64,000 nt of DNA. Origin: Bosea beijingensis (lineage in GTDB: Bacteria > Pseudomonadota > Alphaproteobacteria > Rhizobiales > Beijerinckiaceae). Where the stretch lies: positions 3,617,283-3,681,282 of the forward strand of contig NZ_CP132359.1 in the NCBI RefSeq assembly GCF_030758975.1. The letters run 5' to 3'. Position numbers and translations under genes: made by a program. This document shows, in pieces, positions 9,352 to 18,216 of this stretch (positions are counted from its first letter, which is position 1; each line of letters starts with the position of its first letter). The notes beneath the pieces are model-generated. The model was not told the origin of the DNA. It saw nothing but the letters and a program-made list of their open reading frames with translations, and ran no database searches.

Positions 9352-10551
9352 TCAGCGCTGCGCGGCCGGCCGCGGATCGATCGACACGACCACCGACATG
9401 CCCGGGCGCAGCACATGCTTCGCCGTAGACGCCGGATCGAGCGCGATCCGCACCGGCACGCGCTGCACGATCTTGGTGAAGTTGCCGGTCGCGTTGTCGG
9501 GCGGCAGCAGCGTGAAGACCGAGCCCGTCCCGCCGGCGATGCCGCTGACCGTGCCGTGGAAGACCTGCCCCGGCAGCGCATCGACGGTGATGCTCGCCTT
9601 GTCGCCGGTCTTCAGCGGCCCGACCTGGGTCTCCTTGAAATTGGCGTCGACATAGACCTGGTCGAGCGGGACGATCGACATCAGGCGCTTGCCGGCCCCG
9701 ACGAGGTCGCCGATCTGGACATTGGTATTGGCGACGATGCCGTCGATCGGCGCGGCGATCTTCATGAAGGAGAGATCGCGCTCCGCCTTCTGCTCGGCGA
9801 CCTTCAGCTCGTCGATCTGGCGGGCGGCCTCGATGCGCTGCGCTTCCAGCACCTTGATATTGGCCTGGGCCTGCACGACGCCGGCCTTGGCGCTCGCCAG
9901 CGAAGCAATCGCCTGGTCGCGTGCCGCAGTCGCGGCATCCAGCGTTGCCTGCGAACCGTAGGACTTGGCGGCAAGGCTATTGGCGCGGTCGAAATCCGCG
10001 GCCGTGCGCGTCACCGCCGCCTCGGCCGAGTTCTGCTGGGCCTGCGCCTGCAACTGGGCGGCTCGCGCCGCCTCGACCTGGCTGTCGATGCGGGCGAGCG
10101 TCGCCTGCGCTGTCGCGCTCTTGGCACGGGCGCTGTCGAGTGCGATCCGCCAGTCGCCGTCATCGAGCGCGACCAGCGGCTGCCCGGCCTTGACCTCCTG
10201 GTTCTGGCGCACCGAGACGGTGGCGATATTCGCAGAGAGCTTGGCTGAAATGGTCGCCATCTCGGCGCCGACATAGGCGTCGTCGGTCGAGACGATGAAG
10301 CGGCCATTGCGCCACCAGTCGACGCCATACCAGAGCCCGGCGCCAACAACAGCGGCTGCCACGACGAGCAGCGCGCCGCGCTTCAGCGGGCTCTTGCCGG
10401 ATTTGGCCTTGCCCTCGGCCGCTTCGGGCGAAGCGCTCTTCGCCTGCGCGTCGCGGGCGGTGGCGGGTTCGGCCGGCTGGGCGGTTTCGGCCGTGGCGTC
10501 GACCAGCTTCAGCCGGTCGCGGCGCTGTTCGGTAACGGTTTCAGCAGACAT
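9352..10551 (-). CDS. HlyD/EmrA-family efflux periplasmic adaptor subunit
   Basis: A 399-residue membrane-fusion protein. The N-terminal cytoplasmic tail (1-57) is Ala/Glu-rich and is followed by one TM helix at about 58-77. The lipoyl/barrel-sandwich half-motifs flank a long alpha-helical hairpin (about 130-260, Ala/Gln-rich coiled coil), followed by a beta-barrel domain with IDGIVANTNVQIGDLVGAGKR. It links the inner-membrane EmrB-like permease to an outer-membrane channel. First gene of the minus-strand unit, divergent from tetR; the two TetR-type palindromes lie just upstream of its start. Confidence 0.92.
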   Translation of the reverse strand: MSAETVTEQRRDRLKLVDATAETAQPAEPATARDAQAKSASPEAAEGKAKSGKSPLKRGALLVVAAAVVGAGLWYGVDWWRNGRFIVSTDDAYVGAEMATISAKLSANIATVSVRQNQEVKAGQPLVALDDGDWRIALDSARAKSATAQATLARIDSQVEAARAAQLQAQAQQNSAEAAVTRTAADFDRANSLAAKSYGSQATLDAATAARDQAIASLASAKAGVVQAQANIKVLEAQRIEAARQIDELKVAEQKAERDLSFMKIAAPIDGIVANTNVQIGDLVGAGKRLMSIVPLDQVYVDANFKETQVGPLKTGDKASITVDALPGQVFHGTVSGIAGGTGSVFTLLPPDNATGNFTKIVQRVPVRIALDPASTAKHVLRPGMSVVVSIDPRPAAQR

Positions 10552-10571
10552 TGGGCGTCCTGCATATCAAT

Positions 10572-10589
10572 TCGAACCAATCGGTTCGA
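10572..10589. promoter_or_regulatory. TetR operator 1
   Basis: TCGAACC (10572-10578) and GGTTCGA (10583-10589) form a perfect inverted repeat around 4 bases, 20 bases from the emrA start. Confidence 0.8.
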
Positions 10590-10632
10590 TTGCGCTTGAA
10601 ATAGCGCGGCGCATGATGCATATCAAGTCAAA

Positions 10633-10650
10633 TCGAACCGAGTGGTTCGA
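10633..10650. promoter_or_regulatory. TetR operator 2
   Basis: The same arms TCGAACC and GGTTCGA are separated by 4 bases (GAGT) and extended by AA/TT on both sides. The centre lies 61 bases from operator 1, close to the tetR side. Confidence 0.8.
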
Positions 10651-10692
10651 TTATTTTTGCACGCGAGCGCGGAACCGTTCCTCCGCCGGGAA

Positions 10693-11364
10693 ATGATGTC
10701 CAGGACCTCCGAAGTCAGCCCCAGGACCCGGGCGCGCAATCACCGCGTCGCGGGCACCGATCCGGACAAGCGGCGGCAGATTCTCGACGGCGCCCATCAG
10801 GTCTTCATCACCCGCGGCTTCGACGCGGCCAGCATGAGCGACATCGCCACGGCCGCGAACGTCTCGAAGAGCACGCTCTATGTCTATTTCGAGGACAAGG
10901 AGCACCTCTTCGTCGCCCTGATCGAGCGCGAGCGCGAGACGCAGAAGCGCGGCGCCTTCGAGGCCCTCGCCGAGGATTCCGATCCGGTCCGGGCGCTCGG
11001 CAATTTCGGCCAGTGCCTTGTGCGCATGATCAATGCCGAGTTCGCCGTCAGCGCCCATCGCGTCGTCATCGGCGTCGCCGAGCGAATGCCGGATCTCGGC
11101 CGCGGCTTCTACGAGAACGGCCCGATGCAGGGCGCCAAGCTCATTGCAGCCTATCTCGACCGCATGGTCGCCGAGGGCAGGCTCGCGATCGCTGACACGA
11201 ACCTCGCAGCCGTCCAGTTCATCGATCTCTGCCAGTCGACACTGACCCGCCCGCGCCTGTTCAACGCCGTGCGCACGCCGCCCAGCGAGGACGAGATCCG
11301 CCGTGTCGTCGGCGAGGCGATCACGATGTTCATGGCGCGCTACGGCGTAAAGCCGCAGGGCTGA
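10693..11364 (+). CDS. TetR/AcrR-family repressor of the EmrAB-like efflux operon
   Basis: A 223-residue regulator. The N-terminal HTH reads KRRQILDGAHQVFITRGFDAASMSDIATAANVSKSTLYVYFEDKEHLF, split here only by length of the helix pair, and is followed by a helical ligand-binding domain with a TetR_C-type region (RVVIGVAERMPDLGRGFYENG). ATG at 10693 is chosen; 10696 is equally possible, and a frame extension to 10642 would run into operator 2. It is divergent from the efflux adaptor and two identical-core operators lie between them, so autorepression plus repression of the pump is likely. The inducer is unknown. Confidence 0.9.
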   Translation: MMSRTSEVSPRTRARNHRVAGTDPDKRRQILDGAHQVFITRGFDAASMSDIATAANVSKSTLYVYFEDKEHLFVALIERERETQKRGAFEALAEDSDPVRALGNFGQCLVRMINAEFAVSAHRVVIGVAERMPDLGRGFYENGPMQGAKLIAAYLDRMVAEGRLAIADTNLAAVQFIDLCQSTLTRPRLFNAVRTPPSEDEIRRVVGEAITMFMARYGVKPQG

Positions 11365-11376
11365 GGCCCGGCGCCG

Positions 11377-12315
11377 TCAGCCGGCGACCTGCCTGGCCCG
11401 GATGCGCTCGCGATGCGCCGTATAGAGCCCCGACGCCGCGATGATCGCCGCGCCGACATAGGTCCAGATATCGGGGATCGCGGCGAAGACCAGATAGCCG
11501 AAGATCGAGGACCAGAGCAGTTGGGAATAGGCGAAGGGCGCCAGCAGCGAGGCATCCGCATAGCGGAAGGCCTGGATCAGGAAGATATGCCCGATCGTCG
11601 AGATGCCGCCGATGAAGACGCCGATCAGGATCGTCTTGAGATCGAGTGCCTGCCAGTAGAACGGTACGGCCAGTGAAAGCAGGACGAAACCGATCGTGGC
11701 GGAATAGGCCAGCGTCACCACCGGGATCTCGGTGCGGCTCATCATCCGCGTCATGATCAGCGAAAACGCCCAGAAGAATGACGAGCCGAGAACGAAGAAC
11801 GACGCGGCATGAAAGCCGTCGCCACCTGGACGCACCACGACGATCACGCCGATCAGTCCCACGATCGTGGCGAGCCAGCGCCGCCAGCCGACCGTTTCGG
11901 CCAGGATCGGGATGGAAAGCGCCGTCACGAAGAGCGGCGAAACGAAGGAGGTGGCGGTCGCGTCCGCCATCGGCAGGTCGTGCAGCCCGGCCACGAACAG
12001 GATCGAGGAGACGGTGACGCCCAGGGCACGCAGCACCTGCAGGCCGGGCCGGCGTGTGCTCATTCTGCGGAAGCCGCCGGTGAAGGCGATGGTGACGAGC
12101 ATGATCGCAGCGAAGGTGCCGTAGCGCATCCAGGTGATCTGGAGTGCCGGCAAGCTGGTCGCGAGATATTTGGAGGCGATGTCGCCGCTGCACATGAAAA
12201 TCGACGAGAGCAGCAGCAGCGCGATGCCGCGCGCGGAATTGTCGATACGCAGCGGCCTGCCTTCCTGCGGAGGCACGACTGGCGTTTCAGGGAGGGGAGC
12301 GTTGGGGTTGGGCAA
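11377..12315 (-). CDS. DMT-superfamily (EamA) transporter
   Basis: A ten-helix inner-membrane transporter of 312 residues made of two EamA repeats (about 28-160 and 170-300), with RPGGDG at the junction. Family members usually export amino acids, nucleosides or other small metabolites; this substrate is unknown. The start is a TTG without a clear ribosome site; no better in-frame ATG occurs before the first helix. It is convergent with tetR (13-base gap) and downstream of asd on the same strand but separated by about 145 bases. Confidence 0.85.
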   Translation of the reverse strand: MPNPNAPLPETPVVPPQEGRPLRIDNSARGIALLLLSSIFMCSGDIASKYLATSLPALQITWMRYGTFAAIMLVTIAFTGGFRRMSTRRPGLQVLRALGVTVSSILFVAGLHDLPMADATATSFVSPLFVTALSIPILAETVGWRRWLATIVGLIGVIVVVRPGGDGFHAASFFVLGSSFFWAFSLIMTRMMSRTEIPVVTLAYSATIGFVLLSLAVPFYWQALDLKTILIGVFIGGISTIGHIFLIQAFRYADASLLAPFAYSQLLWSSIFGYLVFAAIPDIWTYVGAAIIAASGLYTAHRERIRARQVAG

Positions 12316-12461
12316 GGGCTAAGGTTCGCACACGGGTAATGCGCAAGCCTTAGCCTTTTTGCCCGGCATAGCCACACGCAAAGACGGCCGCCCGCCCATG
12401 CGCGTGGACATTATCGGTGACCCTGCCCGGTTTTCGGACAGGACCGGCGGTGCAAGTTGCC

Positions 12462-13496
12462 TCAGGCGGCCTGCTTGCGCGGCTGGATCAGCTTGCGGTT
12501 GACCAGCACCTCGGCGATCTGCACCGCGTTCAGCGCCGCGCCCTTGCGCAGGTTGTCGGAGACGCACCAGAAGGCGAGGCCATTCTCGACGGTCGCGTCC
12601 TCGCGGATGCGCGAGATATAGGTCGCGTCCTCGCCGGCCGCCTCATGCGGGGTGATGTAGCCGCCCGGCTCGTGCTTGTCGATCACCAGGATGCCCGGCG
12701 CCGTGCGCAGAACCTCGCGCGCCTCCTCGGCGGTGATCGGCTTCTCGCACTCGATGTTGACGCTCTCGGAATGGCCGATGAAGACCGGCACGCGCACGCA
12801 GGTCGCGGTCAGCTTGATCTTCTTGTCGAGGATCTTCTTGGTCTCGACAACCATCTTCCACTCTTCCTTGGTGAAGCCGTCTTCCATGAAGACGTCGATA
12901 TGCGGAATGAGGTTGAAGGAGATGCGCTTCGGAAACTTCTTGGTGGTGACCTCGCCGGCCGAGAACACGGCGCGGGTCTGGTTGAACAATTCGTCCATGC
13001 CTTCCTTGCCGGCGCCGGACACCGACTGGTAGGTCGAGACGACGACGCGCTTGATGCCGAACTTGTCGTGCAGCGGCTTCAGCGCGACGACGAGTTGCGC
13101 GGTCGAGCAGTTCGGATTGGCGATGATGTTCATCTTGGTGAAGCCGGCGGCGGCGGCGGCATTCACCTCCGGCACGATCAGCGGCACGTCCGGATGCATG
13201 CGGAAGGCCGAGGAATTGTCGATCACGACGCAGCCCTGCGCACCGATCTTCGGCGACCAGGCCTTCGAGACGTCGCCGCCCGCCGACATCAGGCAGATAT
13301 CGGTGTCGGAGAAGTCGTAATGCTCCAGGGCCTTGCACTTCAGCGTCTTGTCGCCGAAGGAAACCTCGGTGCCGACCGAACGGGAGGAGGCGAGCGCCAC
13401 GACCTCGCCGACGGGGAAGGCGCGCTCGGCGAGAATGTCCAGCATCTCGCGGCCTACATTGCCGGTGGCTCCGACGATTGCGACCTTGAAGCTCAT
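12462..13496 (-). CDS. asd: aspartate-semialdehyde dehydrogenase
   Basis: NADPH-dependent reduction of aspartyl phosphate to aspartate semialdehyde, the branch point to lysine/diaminopimelate, threonine and methionine. At 344 residues it fits the bacterial family. The Rossmann motif VGATGNVG is at 8-15; the active-site Cys130 lies in NPNCSTAQL; SYQSVSG-type and the acid/base region VFIGHSE follow. ATG at 13496 has AAAGGA 7 bases upstream. Single-gene unit; a hairpin (13575-13597) sits in its upstream gap. Confidence 0.97.
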   Translation of the reverse strand: MSFKVAIVGATGNVGREMLDILAERAFPVGEVVALASSRSVGTEVSFGDKTLKCKALEHYDFSDTDICLMSAGGDVSKAWSPKIGAQGCVVIDNSSAFRMHPDVPLIVPEVNAAAAAGFTKMNIIANPNCSTAQLVVALKPLHDKFGIKRVVVSTYQSVSGAGKEGMDELFNQTRAVFSAGEVTTKKFPKRISFNLIPHIDVFMEDGFTKEEWKMVVETKKILDKKIKLTATCVRVPVFIGHSESVNIECEKPITAEEAREVLRTAPGILVIDKHEPGGYITPHEAAGEDATYISRIREDATVENGLAFWCVSDNLRKGAALNAVQIAEVLVNRKLIQPRKQAA

Positions 13497-13953
13497 GATG
13501 TGATCCTTTGCGGATAAGGCGGTCCGGGTCTCCCTTTGGGGGCCGCCCCGCACCGGTCTCGGGCGGGTTCGGCGATCTCTCCCCGCCGGGGGGAGATGGA
13601 CCCGGAACCGAGGCGAAGCGTCAGCGCGACAGGCCGGTTTTCCCGGTCGTCGTTTTGGTCGTGAGTTTCGTCGTCGTCAGACGGACAGTCACAGAGCCAA
13701 TCCCGAAGGGCTGAAAACTTCGCAAGGCGGCGCAACCTTGCGCCACGCCCTGTCAGAACACCGGGAACGGCGAAAAGTCAATCTCCTCCTCATAGTCGCA
13801 GCCCGGCCGCGCATTAACCGTGCTCGTTGACCTCCTGTTCACGCTGCCGGCCGATCGCGCCCTCTCGGTAACCCGACAGCGACTCCGCCGGTTCAGCCTG
13901 CCCGCCTGAGTGAGGAATGCGCGGCCCCTGTTTCGCCGTGCGGGAGTAGCGGG
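13497..13953. other. Gene-free stretch between asd and an unknown exported protein
   Basis: No convincing gene is seen. It holds the asd ribosome site and promoter region, a 10-bp hairpin at 13575-13597 (ATCTCTCCCC pairing with GGGGGGAGAT around GCC), and a purine/pyrimidine-skewed segment. The hairpin has no T tract on either strand, so it is more likely a structural repeat than a terminator. Confidence 0.5.
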
Positions 13954-15054
13954 TTGCGTTTGCGTTCGGACGAAATGACGACACGGCTCCGACCTTTGCT
14001 GCGGCAGTTGCAGCAGGGCATAGCGCGCGCCGCGCCCCAGTGCCGCAGCATCTGGGCGCGCGCCGTCGCCATTGATCTCGTCCCGTTTCTCATCACCAGC
14101 GCCGATCGGATCGAAGCGGCTTTCCGGATCGCCGGCCGCGCCGGCCGCCGCCTCATGCCGCGCCGCGGCCTCGGCCTGCCGGGTGCGCTGGCCTGGCGCG
14201 TCGGCGCCGCGCTCGGCGGCATCAGCCTGACGGCCGCCATCGTCACCAGCCTTTCGGGGAATGGCGAAGGCCAGCCCCAGCTCGCCAGCCTCGCATCGCC
14301 CGTCGCAGCCGCCACGACCCAGAACGCAGCTCTCAACCGCAAGCCTCTGGCGGCGACGGAAGCGGACTGGGTGGCGGTCACCCGCCCGATCGCGATCTTC
14401 AATCTCGAAGCGCCCGAGTTCGGCCGGGCAGCTCCCACGGTCGAGGCCCGCCGCAGCCAGGACGGCAGCCGGCGCGAGGATGTGCTGAGCTTCGGCGATT
14501 TCGCCGGATCCGGTTCGCATCTCTCGTTGCGCCTGCTGACGGGGGATCACGCCTCCGCCAATCCCGCTTCCTTCACGGTCGCGCTCGTTCACGCGGCGGC
14601 TCTTCGCAGCCTCGCAGTCGAACGCGGCAGCACGCCTTCGACGATCGAGACCCGCTTCGGCCCGCTCGAAACCGCCGATATCGTCCTCGGCGACGGCGCC
14701 GGGAGCCGCGCCTGCCTCGCCTTCCGCACGGTCGGCCCCGATGCCCCCTTCGCGATGAGCGGTTGGTGGTGCGCCGGCGCCAGGCCCAGCGACCGCAAGC
14801 AATTGACCTGCCTGATCGACCGGCTCGATCTCGCCAATGCCGGCGCCGAGCCCGAATTGCGCGCGGCTTTCGCCCGCAGCGAGCTCCAGCGCCAGCCAGG
14901 CTGCGCCACACCCCGCCTCTCCGCCACAGGCCGCAAGGTCTCCTGGCTCGACGCCGACGGCACGATGCCGGCCCTGCGCATGAAGACCGCGACGGGCGAG
15001 CCGACGCCCGAGCCGCGACCGCGTCGCATGAAAAAGCCCCGTCGCGAGCGCTAA
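13954..15054 (+). CDS. conserved-looking protein of unknown function with one membrane segment
   Basis: I do not recognise this 366-residue protein. A basic N-terminal region (about 1-75, many Arg) precedes one hydrophobic segment around 78-100 (GALAWRVGAALGGISLTAAIVTSL). A soluble, probably periplasmic domain follows, with paired cysteines (RACLAF, WWCAG, LTCLID, GCATPRL) that could form disulfides, and a basic C-terminus. The TTG start at 13954 has GGGAG 7 bases upstream; ATG at 13975 in the same frame is the alternative. Codon use looks like its neighbours. It may be an anchored periplasmic protein; no enzymatic motif is visible. Confidence 0.65.
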   Translation: MRLRSDEMTTRLRPLLRQLQQGIARAAPQCRSIWARAVAIDLVPFLITSADRIEAAFRIAGRAGRRLMPRRGLGLPGALAWRVGAALGGISLTAAIVTSLSGNGEGQPQLASLASPVAAATTQNAALNRKPLAATEADWVAVTRPIAIFNLEAPEFGRAAPTVEARRSQDGSRREDVLSFGDFAGSGSHLSLRLLTGDHASANPASFTVALVHAAALRSLAVERGSTPSTIETRFGPLETADIVLGDGAGSRACLAFRTVGPDAPFAMSGWWCAGARPSDRKQLTCLIDRLDLANAGAEPELRAAFARSELQRQPGCATPRLSATGRKVSWLDADGTMPALRMKTATGEPTPEPRPRRMKKPRRER

Positions 15055-15143
15055 CAAAGTTGTTAACGACGCGGTGCTAGTCTTTGCGCCGGTTTTTCGA
15101 TGCTTACATCGAGTGGATCGATCCGCTCCCGGAGATTGCCGTC

Positions 15144-15449
15144 ATGATGTCGTTCAAGCGCGTTGCCGCCATCCTCGCCGTCGCCGTGACGGCATCGACT
15201 GTCATGGCCAGCATCGCCGAAGCCCAGAACCGCCGCGGCCCGCTGCGCGTCACAGTGCAGAAGCGCAGCTATCTCGATGCCGGCAATGTCGTGCCGGTCG
15301 GCTCGATGAACCGCTATGCCAGCCAGCACATGTCGGCCTCGCCGGTCTATGTGAACACCGGCGACCTCTATGGCGAGGGCACCCTGCCTGGTCGCATCGG
15401 CGCGGGCGCAAACCCGTTCGCGAATACGTTCGCGACGCCGCGGTTCTGA
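15144..15449 (+). CDS. small exported protein of unknown function
   Basis: A 101-residue protein with a clear Sec signal peptide: MMSFKRVAAILAVAVTASTVMASIAEAQ, cleavable after AEA. The mature part is about 72 residues, starts NRRGPLRVTVQKRSYLDAG and is rich in Ser, Gly and Asn, with no cysteine. ATG at 15144 follows GGAG by 9 bases; the frame is open back to 15084. Similar short secreted proteins are common in Hyphomicrobiales and mostly uncharacterised. It stands alone before a dispersed repeat. Confidence 0.7.
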   Translation: MMSFKRVAAILAVAVTASTVMASIAEAQNRRGPLRVTVQKRSYLDAGNVVPVGSMNRYASQHMSASPVYVNTGDLYGEGTLPGRIGAGANPFANTFATPRF

Positions 15450-15487
15450 GAAGCGCATTCCTAAAGGGCGCCATTTGAAGGGCTTCT

Positions 15488-15620
15488 GTCATCCCGTGCG
15501 CGCTGCAGCGTGAAACGCTGCTGCGCAGACACGGGACCGTTCTCAGGAAAAGGCGCCTTCTCGTCGCGCGATCCCGCATCTGCGCAGCAGCACTGCGTGC
15601 CGCAGCGCGTGCGGGAAGAC
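15488..15620. repeat. Intergenic inverted repeat, family A, copy 2
   Basis: The arms 15488-15536 and 15572-15620 are inverted and share long blocks with the copy at 9173-9329, including CTGCTGCGCAGACACGGGAC and GCATCTGCGCAGCAGCAC. The central part is shorter than in copy 1. It lies between the small exported protein and the ThDP-enzyme gene. Confidence 0.8.
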
Positions 15621-15657
15621 ACCCTTCATTGAAGCGCGCCTCTTCATATCGCGCGCC

Positions 15658-18057
15658 TTACTCCGGCAACGCCTTGAGATAACGCACCGGCCGCCCCGGC
15701 GCCGCCGCGTTCGCCGCATGTACGATCGCGTTCGCGTCGATACCGAAATGCCGGTAGAGATCGGCGACCGTACCGGTCTGGCCGAAATGCTCGACGCCGA
15801 GCGCCTTCTGCTTGTGGCCATGGACGCTGCCGAGCCAGGCCAGCGTCGCCGGATGCCCGTCCAGCACCGAGACGATGCCGCAATCGCGCGAGAGCTCGCC
15901 AAGCAGCCGCTCGACATGGCTCGTCGCGGCATGGTTGCCGCGCTGGCGTGCCCGCTCCGCCGCCTGCCAGCCGGCATTGAGCCGGTCGGCCGAGGTGATC
16001 GCCAGCAGGCCGACATCGCGCCGGTCCTCGGAGAGTAGCCCGACCGCCTCGATCGCCTCCGGCGCCACCGCGCCGGTATAGGCGATCACGACCGAGGCAT
16101 TCGGGCCGGGCTTCCTGAGCCAATAGGCCCCGTCGATGATGGCACGCTCCAGTTCCGGCGTCATCGCGCGGCTGGGCTGCTCGACCTGCCGCGTCGAGAG
16201 GCGCAGATAGACCGATCCGCCGGTCTCGTCGCGCAGCCAGGTCCGCTCGTCGGGATCGCCCTCGCCGTCGCGCTGCATGTAGTCGAAGGACCAGCGCATC
16301 ATCACCGCGAGCTCGTCGACGAAGGCCGGCTCGAAGGAGCACAACCCGTCCTGGCTCATGCCGATCAACGGCGTCGCGATCGACTGGTGCGCCCCGCCCT
16401 CCGGTGCCAGCGTCACGCCGGACGGCGTCGCCACCACCATGAAACGCGCATCCTGGTAGCAGGCATAGTTCAGCGCATCGAGCCCGCGCGAGATGAAGGG
16501 GTCGTAGAGCGTGCCGATCGGAATCAGACGCTCGCCGAAGATCGAATGCGACAGGCCCAGCGCCGAGAGATTGATGAACAGGTTCATCTCGGCGATGCCG
16601 AGCTCGACATGCTGCCCCTTCGGCGAGAACTCCCATTTCTGCATCGAGGGGATGCGCTCGTCCTTGAAGGTGTCGGCCATCGACGCCTTGGCGAACAGCC
16701 CGCGCCGATTGACCCAAGGTCCGAGATTGGTCGAGACGGTGACGTCCGGCGCCGTCGTCACGATGCGATCGGCCAGCGGCCCGCCGGTCTTGGCGAGATC
16801 ATCCAGCACCTTGCCGAAACCCATCTGCGTCGACATCGACGGCTGGATGCCAGCCTCCAGCTTCGCCGGAACCGGCAGCTTGGCGGCCGAGAAGCGCCGG
16901 CGCCCCTGCGAGAAGAACGGAACCTTGTCGAGGAAGGCCCGCATCTCGCTCTCGGACAGGCCGAGGCCCTCGAACAGATCCCATTCATGGCCGGGGCGGA
17001 CCCCGTTCGCCTTGCGGAAGCCGTCGAGCTGCTCCTTGGTCATCAGGCCGGCATGGTTGTCCTTGTGCCCGGCGATCGGCAGGCCGAAGCCCTTCACCGT
17101 ATAGGCGAGGAAGCAGACCGGCCGGTCGTGATCGATCGCCTCGAAGGCTTCGAGGATCGACGGCAGGTCGTGGCCACCGAGATTGCACATCAGCTTCGAG
17201 AGCTCGGCATCCGAGCGCTTCTCGATCAGCGTGGTCACCGGCCCCTGATCGCCGAGATCGTCCATCAGCCGCTTGCGCCAGGCCGCGCCGCCCTGGAAGG
17301 TCAGGGCCGAATAGAGCTGGTTCGGGCAGGAATCGATCCATGCCTTCAGCCGCTCGCCGCCCTTCTCCTTGAACGCCGCCTGCTGCAAGGAGCCGTATTT
17401 CAGCGTGACCACGTCCCAGCCGAAATTGCGGAACATCGTCTCGAAACGGTCGTAGAGCCCCTCGCGGATGACGGCGTCGAGCGACTGGCGGTTATAGTCG
17501 ATGATCCACCAGGTATTGCGCAGGCCGTGCTTCCAGCCCTCCATCAGGGCCTCGAAGATATTGCCCTCGTCGAGCTCCGCATCGCCGATCAGCGAGACCA
17601 TGCGGCCTTCGGGCCGATCCTTCGCCCAGCCATGCGCCTTCACGTAATCCTGCGTCAGCGAGGAAAACAGCGTCTGCGCGACACCCAAGCCCACCGAGCC
17701 GGTCGAGAAATCGACATCGTCGATATCCTTGGTGCGCGAGGGATAGCTCTGCGCGCCCTTGTAGCCGCGGAAATTCTCGAGTTTTTCGCGCGTCTGCAGC
17801 CCCATCAGATAGTTGATGGCATGGAAGATCGGCGACGCATGCGGCTTCACCGCGACCCGGTCCTGAGGCTTCAGCGCGGCCATGTAGAGCGCCGTCATGA
17901 TCGTGGCGAGCGAGGCTGAGGAGGCCTGGTGCCCACCCACCTTCATCCCGTCCTCGTTCTGGCGGATATGGTTAGCGTTATGGATCGTCCACGAAGCCAA
18001 CCAGAGGATCTTCTTCTCCAGCTCGGCGAGAAACGGCAGGCGCGGATCTGTTGTCAT
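15658..18057 (-). CDS. transketolase / homodimeric 2-oxoacid dehydrogenase E1-like ThDP enzyme
   Basis: A 799-residue thiamine-diphosphate enzyme. The ThDP/Mg motif begins GDAELDEGN (159-167) and ends near DYNRQSLD (187-194), spaced as in AceE-type E1 subunits; the Pyr domain contains GQHVELGIAEMNLF with the catalytic Glu, followed by a transketolase C-terminal domain. Overall order resembles AceE rather than sugar transketolases, but it is about 90 residues shorter than E. coli AceE. No E2 or E3 gene is near, so it may act alone or with the cellular complex. ATG at 18057 is chosen; GTG at 18105 is in frame upstream. Confidence 0.85.
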   Translation of the reverse strand: MTTDPRLPFLAELEKKILWLASWTIHNANHIRQNEDGMKVGGHQASSASLATIMTALYMAALKPQDRVAVKPHASPIFHAINYLMGLQTREKLENFRGYKGAQSYPSRTKDIDDVDFSTGSVGLGVAQTLFSSLTQDYVKAHGWAKDRPEGRMVSLIGDAELDEGNIFEALMEGWKHGLRNTWWIIDYNRQSLDAVIREGLYDRFETMFRNFGWDVVTLKYGSLQQAAFKEKGGERLKAWIDSCPNQLYSALTFQGGAAWRKRLMDDLGDQGPVTTLIEKRSDAELSKLMCNLGGHDLPSILEAFEAIDHDRPVCFLAYTVKGFGLPIAGHKDNHAGLMTKEQLDGFRKANGVRPGHEWDLFEGLGLSESEMRAFLDKVPFFSQGRRRFSAAKLPVPAKLEAGIQPSMSTQMGFGKVLDDLAKTGGPLADRIVTTAPDVTVSTNLGPWVNRRGLFAKASMADTFKDERIPSMQKWEFSPKGQHVELGIAEMNLFINLSALGLSHSIFGERLIPIGTLYDPFISRGLDALNYACYQDARFMVVATPSGVTLAPEGGAHQSIATPLIGMSQDGLCSFEPAFVDELAVMMRWSFDYMQRDGEGDPDERTWLRDETGGSVYLRLSTRQVEQPSRAMTPELERAIIDGAYWLRKPGPNASVVIAYTGAVAPEAIEAVGLLSEDRRDVGLLAITSADRLNAGWQAAERARQRGNHAATSHVERLLGELSRDCGIVSVLDGHPATLAWLGSVHGHKQKALGVEHFGQTGTVADLYRHFGIDANAIVHAANAAAPGRPVRYLKALPE

Positions 18058-18216
18058 GGATTTCGGCTCGAACTCCCCAGTACTGCCGATCATGCACGGA
18101 AGCACTGGCAGAACGAGCCAAATTTCTGTGTAGCACCGGTCAACTTTGGCGGTTTCCGCTACCGCGCCGCAACCGGGCGCGAAAAACCACCAATCAAGCG
18201 CTCACCCGCTTGCCGG

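Noticed and set aside
13575..13597. Hairpin considered as a terminator
   Set aside because: No T tract on either strand and it lies upstream, not downstream, of asd.
16387..17919. 510-codon plus-strand frame opposite the ThDP enzyme
   Set aside because: Shadow of a strongly conserved gene; no recognisable motif and no ribosome site.
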